DNA of 64,000 bases from Solimicrobium sp043758755. GTDB lineage: Bacteria; Pseudomonadota; Gammaproteobacteria; Burkholderiales; Burkholderiaceae_D. The translations under genes and the position numbers were made by a program. The stretch's first letter is position 1, and each line of letters begins with the position of its first letter. The DNA lies in contig JAYVMW010000016.1 of the NCBI GenBank assembly GCA_043758755.1, positions 248,001 through 312,000 on the forward strand, written 5' to 3'. The notes under the pieces are model-generated. The model made no database searches. It was not told the origin of the DNA and was given only the letters and a program-made list of their open reading frames with translations. Shown piece after piece: positions 17,225 to 25,745 of this stretch.

Positions 17225-17787
17225 GTTCCACTCGTCGGGTCGGCTGGGGTAAACATGTAATTGGCGGAGCTGCTGAATTCATCCTGGCCGATCGGCAGTG
17301 GATGATTAATCCAGTACGTGATCAGCGCCACGTTCGGGTCGTTGGCGGGGTCGGAAAAAATCAGTCCGCCACCGTGCAGCGTATTACGCAACTCCGGTTT
17401 GTCAAGAAGTCTGGACAGCAGTGGTTGGGCAATCAACACTTCTCCCTGCGAGGAATAAAAGTTTTTGTACATGTCGGAGGCCTGCAATACCGCTTTGCTG
17501 CTGCTCAGATCCATGAGCTGCGCGGTTGGCACAATCCGCAGTGCGCCACCGGCACCGTGCACCGACTCATGGCAGCCGGAGGCCGCGCAGGTATTGGTCT
17601 GGACCGTGCCGCCCTGCCGGGTCTGCAGCTGGGCCAGAAAGATCGGATTGATACAGCGCTGAAAATACGCGAACGACAGTGCCTGATTGGTGGTGAGTGT
17701 GGCATTGCTGATGTTGGGCGGATTGCCGCCGCCGCAACCGGCCAGCGCGAGCAACAAGGTGAGAACGGCCATCTGTTTTCTATGCAT
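17209..17787 (-). CDS. Haem-binding lipoprotein with CX4CH site
   Basis: 192 residues from the ATG at 17787, which has AGGA eight bases upstream; an earlier ATG at 17796 overlaps the stop of the preceding gene. MHRKQMAVLTLLLALAGCGG is a lipoprotein signal. The mature part has YFQRCINPIFLAQLQTRQGG, then NTCAASGCHESVHGAGG. The C-A-A-S-G-C-H motif is a CX4CH haem site, wider than the standard CX2CH. The layout resembles planctomycete-type cytochrome c domains. Whether haem is attached is unproven. It is next to the HzsA-like protein, which carries related motifs, so electron transfer between them is plausible. Confidence 0.8.
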   Translation of the reverse strand: MHRKQMAVLTLLLALAGCGGGNPPNISNATLTTNQALSFAYFQRCINPIFLAQLQTRQGGTVQTNTCAASGCHESVHGAGGALRIVPTAQLMDLSSSKAVLQASDMYKNFYSSQGEVLIAQPLLSRLLDKPELRNTLHGGGLIFSDPANDPNVALITYWINHPLPIGQDEFSSSANYMFTPADPTSGTCNTQ

Positions 17788-17789
17788 GT

Positions 17790-20700
17790 CTAGCATCCTG
17801 TTCCGATCCAGCTGGCAATGATGTTGTAGCTGGCGCTGCCCACCGGCAGAACCGCTGTCGTGACCCCGACCGCACCGGCCGGATGCGGAATCGTCGATGG
17901 CCTGCTCAGCAGGTAATTCGACGATGGCACGCAGGCATTGGTAATCATGGTCAGCGTCACATTGTAATCGCCAACCGGATCGCCAGTCAGCACAAATCTG
18001 TTATTGCGAAACGAGGTACCGGGCGGGACGGCAGCCGCACTGCTGCCCAGCGCCTGATGGCAGCTCGCTGCGCAGGTCGATTTGAGGATCGGGTACACAT
18101 TGGCGACGAAGGCTGCCTGATCCAGACCTGTGACAATTTTGACACCACTGCCGGCATTGAACGGATCGTTGTAGTACTTGCCGCCGGTGTCGATCCATTC
18201 GGCGATCAGCCGTTTTTCCGCTGCGTTGAGCATGCCCGAATGATTGGGCGCCGGTGCAACCGGGGTCGGATGCGCAAGTTGCGCTGCAGCAGAGGACATC
18301 AGGGCCTGACCGGCCATGATTTCCATGAGCCGGCTTTTGCGGGCCAGGCCCAGCGCTTCGCCTTCGCTGGCTGCGGTATTGACCAGCGCATCGGCGCGCG
18401 CAATGACCTGCACACCCTCCATGATGGTCAACACCGGATTGCCATTCGCATCCAGCAGTGGCACACCGATCATCAGCTGATCATACGAGGTCAGGCGTCC
18501 GGTGCCGCCTTTGGTGCCACCTAGGTCGATGCTGGTCTGGCTGTTGGTGTGGCAGGTGGTGCAGGTATTGACGCCACGTGGGAGCGACCAGATCGGCTGA
18601 ATATGATCCGGATAGTTGATGATGCCGTTGGTCGGCACCACTTCGCCGCCGGCCACCTTGAGATCATCGGCGGGGTTGGTGTTGCCAACGTAGCGGATCG
18701 CAATCGAAGGCCGCGCCACAATGGCGCTTTTGCTGGTGTCAGCCCAGACATCGACCGTCACCGGATCGGTTCCCAGCAGCAGCGCACCCGGATCAATACG
18801 GGTGCGGGTATCGGCCATGGTTTCGCCGGACTGGTGCGCAGTCTGCATGGCGGGCAGCCAGCTCGACGGAGTGAAATTGACCACGGTGCCGGAGTTGATG
18901 GCGCCGCCACGGCGCGGACTGTGACAGCCGTCGCAGGTGCGGTGTTCGCCGGGGCGCACCTGTATCCAGTTAGTGTGGGTCTGGAACGCCCGACCCTGTG
19001 CGTCGATCACGGCCAGCGCAATCGGGGTATCGGCCGGTACGGTGAGCTTGAAGGACCCGTCAGGTTCGATCGGGGCATAGCCCAGAATCTGCTGCATTTC
19101 AAATTCGGTTTCGCCGATGGCTGTGCGCATGCCGGTCATGTTGGTCGGCGGCGCTACTGCACGTACGGCACGGATAAAGCGCGCCGGAGCGCACAGATAG
19201 GCCGGGTTGGCCGGATCCTTGATGTGCAGCAGGTCCGCTACCAGCGGCCGGTTATCGAGCGGATCAGTCGGCGCAACCAGCGCAATTGCCGTAGTACAGC
19301 CGTTAACCAGATCGGCCGGTGCCAGAACGGCTGCGCCCATGCGGCCCTGCGCGTCAGTGTCGTAGACGCTGCGCACGTCGAGCAGACCGAGTTGCTGGGC
19401 TGCCAGAGCGACATCGGGACTGGTTGGGGTTTTGACATTCGGTTCGGTGCGCGCCATGATCGCCACCGGATGGGTAAACATGAAGCCGCCCGGCGGGGTG
19501 GCGACACTGAGCATGGTCTGCTGAACCGGGTCAAACATGTAAATTGAATAGGAAGGATTGACGTCATCCTTGACCGGATCGGCCGCCACGGCGGTGGTGA
19601 GACGGTTGGAATCAGACAGGGCGGCCAGTTCGGCCGCACTCAGAGTGGTACAGGACACCACCACCCCGGCGTTGTGCACTTCGCACGGCGTATAGGCCAC
19701 CAGCACCCGGTCGGTACCGTCCCACAGCGGATACGGGGTGGTGATGCGTCCGTACTGGGACAGACCGCGGTCATAGTTGAGTGCTTTGGCAGTCGGCTGG
19801 GTCTGACCGATGGTCGCTGTAACAGACGGACTGACCGGTGAAGTCATATCGGTAAAGTTGGCTGCATCGACAAACATCAGCGCACCGCCTTCATGGGTGC
19901 GCGACAACGGCATCACATCAGATGAGATAAAACCGGCGTGCTTTGCCGAAGGGTCCATATCGCGCGGATGCAGAAAGCTGTTACCGTCGCTGTGTGAGCC
20001 GTACATGACAAATAAATTGGTGCCGTCCGGGTTGACCGTAAACACCTTGAAGTGATTGCGTCCGCCCTGATGATCCCAGTGCGAAAACATGATCTGCCCG
20101 TTAGGCCGCACTACCGGATTGCGGTCATGGCTCTGGTTGAAGGAAATTTGAGTAATGTTGCTGCCGTCCGCAGCCATGGTATGCAGATTGAACACCTGCT
20201 CACGCTCGTATTCATCCAGCGCAAAATAACTGTGGCCGAGTGCCTGATTCACACTCGATTTGGTCTGCCGGTTGGAACTGAATACAAACCCGGTACCGCC
20301 CGGCAGATAGGTCGGCTCGACATCTTCTGCTGCATTGGTGCTGGTCACGCGGCGCAGCGTGCCGCCGGTCAGACCGCCGCTGGTCATGTCGTATTCCCAG
20401 ATATTGAAGTGTCCGGTACAGGCCGGTGCGCCGCCGATGGTGGAGGTATTGCTGGTCGGGCAGGTCATGGCAAACACGATTTTTTTGCCGTCGTAGGACA
20501 CATCGATGCTGTTCACATCGCCGTTACCCTGGGTAATGCCGGCAGTAATATTGTGTTCGATGGCGCTGGCCGAAGACAGTTCACGGATCATCAAATCGCC
20601 GCCCGGCGCAGTCGGTGCGCCATTGGTGGGATTGGTGGCAATGGTGTTGGCGCGTTTGGCATAGGCAATCGGAACGCTGCCTGAAACCACAACGGCTGAA

Positions 20701-20792
20701 GCGCTGCTGCCGGAATTGGATGAACAGCCGGCAATCTGCACGCTCAACAAAACTAAAACCACCGAAGTGACCAGGTTGAATAACGTTTTCAT
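17790..20792 (-). CDS. Multihaem lipoprotein with PD40 propeller, HzsA-related
   Basis: 1000 residues. A lipoprotein signal ends VQIAGCSS. Residues about 35-450 contain TolB/PD40-like propeller repeats, for example VNSIDVSYDGKKIVFAMTCP, EDVEPTYLPGGTGFVFSSNR and RNPVVRPNGQIMFSHWDHQG. Then haem motifs follow: C-D-G-C-H near 620, C-T-T-C-H near 745 and C-A-A-S-C-H near 906. The segment between resembles the middle of hydrazine synthase alpha subunit relatives, which are widespread outside anammox bacteria and of unknown activity. The C terminus resembles the cytochrome domain of the next gene. GGAAGG precedes the start. It lies 54 bases after apbE. Confidence 0.82.
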   Translation of the reverse strand: MKTLFNLVTSVVLVLLSVQIAGCSSNSGSSASAVVVSGSVPIAYAKRANTIATNPTNGAPTAPGGDLMIRELSSASAIEHNITAGITQGNGDVNSIDVSYDGKKIVFAMTCPTSNTSTIGGAPACTGHFNIWEYDMTSGGLTGGTLRRVTSTNAAEDVEPTYLPGGTGFVFSSNRQTKSSVNQALGHSYFALDEYEREQVFNLHTMAADGSNITQISFNQSHDRNPVVRPNGQIMFSHWDHQGGRNHFKVFTVNPDGTNLFVMYGSHSDGNSFLHPRDMDPSAKHAGFISSDVMPLSRTHEGGALMFVDAANFTDMTSPVSPSVTATIGQTQPTAKALNYDRGLSQYGRITTPYPLWDGTDRVLVAYTPCEVHNAGVVVSCTTLSAAELAALSDSNRLTTAVAADPVKDDVNPSYSIYMFDPVQQTMLSVATPPGGFMFTHPVAIMARTEPNVKTPTSPDVALAAQQLGLLDVRSVYDTDAQGRMGAAVLAPADLVNGCTTAIALVAPTDPLDNRPLVADLLHIKDPANPAYLCAPARFIRAVRAVAPPTNMTGMRTAIGETEFEMQQILGYAPIEPDGSFKLTVPADTPIALAVIDAQGRAFQTHTNWIQVRPGEHRTCDGCHSPRRGGAINSGTVVNFTPSSWLPAMQTAHQSGETMADTRTRIDPGALLLGTDPVTVDVWADTSKSAIVARPSIAIRYVGNTNPADDLKVAGGEVVPTNGIINYPDHIQPIWSLPRGVNTCTTCHTNSQTSIDLGGTKGGTGRLTSYDQLMIGVPLLDANGNPVLTIMEGVQVIARADALVNTAASEGEALGLARKSRLMEIMAGQALMSSAAAQLAHPTPVAPAPNHSGMLNAAEKRLIAEWIDTGGKYYNDPFNAGSGVKIVTGLDQAAFVANVYPILKSTCAASCHQALGSSAAAVPPGTSFRNNRFVLTGDPVGDYNVTLTMITNACVPSSNYLLSRPSTIPHPAGAVGVTTAVLPVGSASYNIIASWIGTGC

Positions 20793-20846
20793 ATCAGCCT
20801 TCCCGCTAATGAACGTTGATTGGTTGCGTTGTTTGAAACCTGTGCT

Positions 20847-21818
20847 TCAACCTGCGGACAGCGACGGATTCAGCAGGCCGTCGGAATAGTGCAGTTTTCC
20901 CGCTGCATCCACAATCACTGCATCAATCCCCTGCTGCGCATGCACCAGGCGCAGCCCCTGCTCGACACCCAGTACAAATACCATTTTTGAAAATGCTTCG
21001 GTGGTCAGCCCGTCTTCTGCCAGGATGGTCACGCTGCGCACCCCAGTAGGTGATCTGCCGGTGGCAGGATCAATCAGGTGATGAAAGCGCACGCCGCATT
21101 CTTCAAAGTACCGTTCATAATCACCCGAGGTGGAAATCGAGGTATCAGTCAGAGGCAGCATGGCAATGACTTTGTCTTCGCGGGCCGGGTCACGCACGCC
21201 TATCATCCAGGGTCGTCCGCGCCGGTCACCAATCACTCTGCTGTCACCGCCGGCGCTGACATTGGCATGCTGTATGCCGCGCTCCTGTAACAACCGCGCG
21301 GCGTTATCAACCGCATACCCTTTGGCAAAGCCACCCAGATCGATGCACATGTCCGATTGCGCAAAACGCACGGTGCGGGCCTCATGATCCAGAATCAGAT
21401 TGCGGTATCCAACAGCGGCACGCGCCTTTTCCAATTGCTCATCGGTCGGCCGAATATGTTGCCGGTAATCATACAACCTTCCCACTGCCGCATAGGTAAT
21501 ATCAAACGCGCCATTCGACAGTTGTGAAAAATATGCCGCACATTTCATCAAATGCAACATTTCACTGCCGACTGCAACCGGGTGCTTCGCTGCATCGCGA
21601 TTGACAGCTGACAGTTCGGAATCAGCCTTGTATGGACTCATGAGCCGGTCAATTCTGTGCATTTCCTGCATGACGGCTTCGATCGCCGCGTCCCCTTCAG
21701 CGCGCTCGTCGCACCACAATTCGACACTGATCAACGTCCCCATAATGGCCTGCTCAGCCTTGAGCCAACCGTAACTGGTATGTGGCTTGGCTGCAGTGGG
21801 ACGTAAAAAATCAAACAT
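20847..21818 (-). CDS. apbE: ApbE-type FAD:protein FMN transferase, variant
   Basis: 323 residues. Family marks are IMGTLISVELWCDERAEGDA, LMSPYKADSELSAVNRDAAK, IDLGGFAKGYAVDNAARLLQ, NVSAGGDSRVIGDRRGRPWM and FHHLIDPATGRSPTGVRSVT. ApbE proteins attach FMN to Thr or Ser of exported proteins. Two features are odd. There is no signal peptide, and two in-frame stops lie shortly upstream. Where relatives have a D-x-x-x-T metal motif, this one reads TTEAFSKMVF, so Asp is replaced by Glu and Thr by Lys. Activity is uncertain. It is first in the cluster, and no clear flavinylation target motif was found next to it. Confidence 0.87.
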   Translation of the reverse strand: MFDFLRPTAAKPHTSYGWLKAEQAIMGTLISVELWCDERAEGDAAIEAVMQEMHRIDRLMSPYKADSELSAVNRDAAKHPVAVGSEMLHLMKCAAYFSQLSNGAFDITYAAVGRLYDYRQHIRPTDEQLEKARAAVGYRNLILDHEARTVRFAQSDMCIDLGGFAKGYAVDNAARLLQERGIQHANVSAGGDSRVIGDRRGRPWMIGVRDPAREDKVIAMLPLTDTSISTSGDYERYFEECGVRFHHLIDPATGRSPTGVRSVTILAEDGLTTEAFSKMVFVLGVEQGLRLVHAQQGIDAVIVDAAGKLHYSDGLLNPSLSAG

Positions 21819-22235
21819 GGAGCAGGAACCTTCGCGTTATTAAACAGTTACGCCTGGCGTTGAGGTCACATCAAAACGAGACGGCATTGCCAGGCGGTAA
21901 GGCAGTGTTCCACACATATTTCCGCATCGCAAGTTACTGAAACACTCATTTACACTAAATTACAAATGGCTCACAGGTCCGGTAAGAATACCTTTTTAAA
22001 ACGGCACCGGCAGTTGGATCAACTTTCAAACAACAATAATTTCCATACGATTGCCAAGGGCAGCCAAGGCGTCGTCCAAGTTCTGTGGGTCCCACTCCCT
22101 GCGCCAGCATTTCATTCAATAACAAAACTTTAGTAGCAATGCTTAACGGCAGGGTTACAGGCTATTCGCCACGACCTAGTTTCGAAGGCAATGGCACAAT
22201 GCGCCGATCTTACAGATAAAAATCCATGGAACTGA
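21819..22235. other. Intergenic region of about 420 bases upstream of apbE
   Basis: It separates apbE from the toxin gene. Promoters of the sixteen-gene cluster would be expected here. I see no gene, repeat or confident promoter. Confidence 0.45.
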
Positions 22236-22517
22236 TTAACACATCTGTGGCCATTGTCTGGCCGCGTGCAAAACACGTATAACCCTGATCAAATCGCCTG
22301 CTACGTCATAAATCAGGATGTAATTCTGATGCGCCACCAGTTCGCGTGTGCCCGGAATTCGACCGGGTCGGCCCAGTTCAGGAAAATCAGGCAACCGACA
22401 TGCGCATTGGGAAATTGATTCATCCAGTTCCAGTGCTGCAATCGGATTGTCAAATTCAATAAAATCATAGATTGCCCTGCGATCGTCAAGTGCTTCAGCT
22501 GTCCAGACCAGTCTCAT
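22236..22517 (-). CDS. RelE/ParE-type toxin
   Basis: 93 residues starting MRLVWTAEALDDRRAIYDFI and ending in a VRVIRVLHAARQWP tail. The core has YDFIEFDNPIAALELDESIS, PDFPELGRPGRIPGTRELVA and HQNYILIYDVAGDLIRVIRV. This is the usual fold signature of RelE/ParE toxins, which act as ribosome-bound mRNA interferases or gyrase inhibitors; the subtype is not clear. The ATG overlaps the antitoxin stop by four bases (ATGA), typical of coupled toxin-antitoxin pairs. The frame is open upstream within the antitoxin gene, but the coupled start is the only one that gives a normal N terminus. Confidence 0.87.
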   Translation of the reverse strand: MRLVWTAEALDDRRAIYDFIEFDNPIAALELDESISQCACRLPDFPELGRPGRIPGTRELVAHQNYILIYDVAGDLIRVIRVLHAARQWPQMC

Positions 22518-22801
22518 GATTTTGTTGGCGATTTGGTTCTGGTAGCGCTGCGTCGTGAGGAAAATTCCAATTCCACCTCGTCGTTCGGAATTAATCGACC
22601 TGCGTTTGCCGAGTCCAATCCAATCTGCACCTGACGACGAAACCATTCATCGTGATCGCTAACGCTCTTTTGTTCGCGCACAAAATCACGCATAAACTCG
22701 CGCAAAAGTTGGGCACCTGAGCGATCGCGTAATTTTGCGGCATTGGAAAACTCATCTTTCAGCGTCTCATCAACCCGAAATGTAAAAGTTGCTTCATTCA
22801 T
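22514..22801 (-). CDS. RHH-type antitoxin of the RelE/ParE pair
   Basis: 95 residues from the ATG at 22801; an in-frame TTG at 22813 is possible. The N terminus MNEATFTFRVDETLKDEFSN is a ribbon-helix-helix start with alternating hydrophobic residues, followed by a helix (LRDRSGAQLLREFMRDFV). The C terminus (EVELEFSSRR and SKSPTKS-like tail) should bind and wrap the toxin. Such antitoxins repress their own promoter as dimers. The 120-base upstream gap holds the expected operator, but no clear palindrome was recognised. The pair sits alone between apbE and the 874-residue protein, which is a common type of accessory insertion site. Confidence 0.82.
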   Translation of the reverse strand: MNEATFTFRVDETLKDEFSNAAKLRDRSGAQLLREFMRDFVREQKSVSDHDEWFRRQVQIGLDSANAGRLIPNDEVELEFSSRRSATRTKSPTKS

Positions 22802-22936
22802 ATTGGCACTCAATTTGTGTTACATAAGAAGTGCAATGTAGCACGACGCAGGTTGACAGTTCAAGCCTCAATCTGGTCGAACAATCAAAAAGCTTTGGCA
22901 TGCAATGTTTGTGACCTGAGCCGTCAGTTTGTTGCT

Positions 22937-25561
22937 TCAATTTAAACTGTACTGCCATTTCTTATACGCTTTGGAATTTTCCTTCAGCCTTTGCCAGTAC
23001 GGAAAATAGGCCAACAGATAGGCCCTGAATCCGGCCAGAGCGGCACGGTAATGCTCTGCGCCACCCGACCGTTCCAGCCGTTGCGCCAGTGCCAGCAATG
23101 TATTTCTGGCCGCAGCGCACGTTGCCCGCTCTGCGGCCGAGCGCAAATAGGTGCGCTCGAACGCATCCAGCTCCAGACTCAACCCGGTTTTTGTTCTGTG
23201 GTGCCGCGCGAAATTCAGCAACAGCTGTTCCAGCACCTTGCCCTGTTCCCGCTCCATGCGATAACAGTAGCTGTCCTGCACCACTTTGCCGTTCTTGTCG
23301 GTTTTACCCGACGCCAGCGCGTGCATGTAATGCAGGGCAAAGTACAGCATGGTTTGGGGGTCCGGGGTTTCGCTGATAAACTGCGTGAGGCTCTCGGCGC
23401 AGCTGACGCCGGCGTGCAGGCTAACGGGACCGGCCAGTGGCAGCGGCACATCGGCGCCAAACTGGCGGTTAGTCTGCACCACCCTGCGTTCATAGTGCCT
23501 GCAAAACGGCAGGCCAACCAGCGCTGCCGGCCTGAAATACTTCACGGTGTATACGCCCTGACTGGAATACGCATCGACGCCAAAATCGGCATGCAATCCG
23601 GTTGTACCGGCTGAAAGGCAATCACTGATCGTGCGCAATACCTGGCGGTTCTGTTCGACCACATCCCCGAGTGTGAATTCCACGGTAACGTATTCGCCGT
23701 CGCGCAGCGAGTCATAGTAATCTTTGGTCACGCCTGAACTGATCTTGACCCAACAGTTTCCACCATCGGTCCTGCTGTTGTTGCCAATCGAGAACTGCGC
23801 GATTTTTTCAGAGCGCGAATACTTTCTTTCCTGGGTAGCAACGACGTGCTGCTCCAGAATCTGCCGCGCATTGGGAATGCTGGATCCGTGCAGATCCTGC
23901 TCGAGTTTCAGTACCGCACTTTTCATCTGTTCCCGTGCAGGGCCCGGATTGCCTTCCTGCAGCCGGACGTAAAAATCAGCCACCAGCAAGGCCATGGCGC
24001 GCAGGCATGCTGCGGTATTTTTGACACCGTATTTTTTATGAAAAGCGTCCAGTGTTGCGCCGGTAGTTGCATGACCCTGGCTATGCATGGCGTGCAGGTG
24101 CCGGTAGTGCTGCCAGTCCTGCGTAAAGAAAGCAATATGTTCTGCGGTACGTTCATGCACCCTGGCCGGCGTATTCTGGCCATACCAGAAACCGAATAGC
24201 GCGGCCCTGATTTTGGTGCTGGCGATGACGATATCCTGTTGCAGGCTGGCTGTAAAAGCCGGGTCAACAAAAGGATTCTGCAGCAGTTCGCACAACGTCG
24301 CGTCGCGCGTGGAGGAGACTGTTTTTGTGGAGGCCTCCGCTTTGACGCCCAGTTGCAGCAATGGCTTGACACCGGCACCGGCCTGCGCACCGATGGATTT
24401 TCCGGTTGCCAACCCCTGGGTGACTTTGGCTTTGAGTGATGGCACGGCCTGCAGATTGATTTTGGCAGGCGAGGCGGACGGCTGATCGTCGACAGGCTCG
24501 CTGCGCACTGCATTCAGGCTCAGCAGCACCGACAGGGACCGTGATATCGCGTCCTGCTGCAACAGATAGGCATTTTTCAGATTGTCAAAATCAGAAATTT
24601 CATCCGGCCCCTGCCTAACCAGCCCGGCCGCTGCGGCGCGGGAAATATAGCGGGCCAGCTGCGGCAGATGTTGATTGTCCGCGACCATCTGTTTAAACAG
24701 ACAGCGCGCATGGTCGTTGGCGCTGCGACCATACATATAAGTGCCGACGCTGCCCGTCACCCGGGCCTTCAGGAAGGCAAACAGTCCGCTCAGATTGCAG
24801 GTAAAACCGCCCGACACCTGACTGGTGGTGACGTAATTGCCTTCATCATCAACCGATTTGAGGTGCTGGTATCGCAGCTCTCCCCCAACCGAGAGCATTT
24901 TGACGGCGGTGCCGACTTCCAGACTCACTCGAACACTGCGGCTGTCCTGCATGGCCGGATTATCCACCGAATGCCGTTCAATTTCCCGGGTAAAGTAAGC
25001 CACCAGCTGATCGTGGGAGAGTTGCGCCCAACTGTAATGGCTGAGCTGCTGCAAATAGCGCATATTCTTTTCGATGTTGTCTTGCGGTGCGATACCTGAT
25101 CCACAGTACCCGGAAAATTTTGCGGGTTGTGCTGCAGCCGACTCCAGCGCCAGCGAGATGGCAGCCCAGATTTCCAGCGGCACGTCTGTACCGCCAACCT
25201 GTTCCAGCCGTTTGATGATGTGCGCCAGACCTGCACTGGTGTGGCGGGGGTCTAATTTTTGATGCAGCGCGATGCCGAAATTGCTGCGAAGTATTTCCAA
25301 GACCTGAGTCTTGTTCAGAAAGGCAGTCGGGGTGGAGCCGCTTATCCTGCTGCGCTTAACCTGTTCTTCATATTTTTGTCTGCACTGCTGCGAGTGATCG
25401 ATGTGTCCGGTTTTCTGATCGGGGATGACGCAGTCGGCGTCGTCAGAGTCTTCTGTCGCCATGCCCAGCACCTGCAATTCAATTTCTTTGACAGGCTGAT
25501 GCGCAGCAGCTGCGCCGGGCATGCGCAACAGTCGTCCAGGATTGCTTACCGTGATGAACAT
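22937..25561 (-). CDS. Large cytoplasmic protein of unknown function
   Basis: 874 residues without signal peptide or obvious membrane helix. I do not recognise any family. Two beta-rich areas stand out: residues about 200-280 (VSLEVGTAVKMLSVGGELRY, then NYVTTSQVSGGF and ARVTGSVGTYMYGRSAN) and about 590-700 (IAQFSIGNNSRTDGG, DGEYVTVEFTLGD, LHADFGVDAYSSQGVYTVKY). They are separated and flanked by helical regions, and a Lys/Ala/Gly-rich linker lies near 370-410. The two halves share a loose layout, so an internal duplication is possible. No ribosome site is seen before the first ATG; ATGs at codons 13 or 34 are alternatives. Confidence 0.7.
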   Translation of the reverse strand: MFITVSNPGRLLRMPGAAAAHQPVKEIELQVLGMATEDSDDADCVIPDQKTGHIDHSQQCRQKYEEQVKRSRISGSTPTAFLNKTQVLEILRSNFGIALHQKLDPRHTSAGLAHIIKRLEQVGGTDVPLEIWAAISLALESAAAQPAKFSGYCGSGIAPQDNIEKNMRYLQQLSHYSWAQLSHDQLVAYFTREIERHSVDNPAMQDSRSVRVSLEVGTAVKMLSVGGELRYQHLKSVDDEGNYVTTSQVSGGFTCNLSGLFAFLKARVTGSVGTYMYGRSANDHARCLFKQMVADNQHLPQLARYISRAAAAGLVRQGPDEISDFDNLKNAYLLQQDAISRSLSVLLSLNAVRSEPVDDQPSASPAKINLQAVPSLKAKVTQGLATGKSIGAQAGAGVKPLLQLGVKAEASTKTVSSTRDATLCELLQNPFVDPAFTASLQQDIVIASTKIRAALFGFWYGQNTPARVHERTAEHIAFFTQDWQHYRHLHAMHSQGHATTGATLDAFHKKYGVKNTAACLRAMALLVADFYVRLQEGNPGPAREQMKSAVLKLEQDLHGSSIPNARQILEQHVVATQERKYSRSEKIAQFSIGNNSRTDGGNCWVKISSGVTKDYYDSLRDGEYVTVEFTLGDVVEQNRQVLRTISDCLSAGTTGLHADFGVDAYSSQGVYTVKYFRPAALVGLPFCRHYERRVVQTNRQFGADVPLPLAGPVSLHAGVSCAESLTQFISETPDPQTMLYFALHYMHALASGKTDKNGKVVQDSYCYRMEREQGKVLEQLLLNFARHHRTKTGLSLELDAFERTYLRSAAERATCAAARNTLLALAQRLERSGGAEHYRAALAGFRAYLLAYFPYWQRLKENSKAYKKWQYSLN

Positions 25562-25686
25562 TGAAAGGGGTGCCGGCAGTTGATCTGTTGCGGGATTCTA
25601 TTGATCAATCGTGACAGTATTGTTAAATCGGCCGGTTGAAATCCGGGTTCTGCGGAAATCCCTTACAGCGCTGTTGCGACAGGCAA

Positions 25687-25722
25687 ACAAAAACGCCTGA
25701 TTAAAAGAATAATCAGGCGTTA
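25687..25722 (-). terminator. Intrinsic terminator of the downstream-facing TPR gene
   Basis: On the minus strand AACGCCTGATTA and TAATCAGGCGTT pair perfectly around a TTCTTT loop and are followed by TTTGTTTG. It lies 24 bases past the stop of the TPR gene. A textbook rho-independent terminator. Confidence 0.85.
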
Positions 25723-25745
25723 TTGATCAAAAACCCGTCAGTCGC

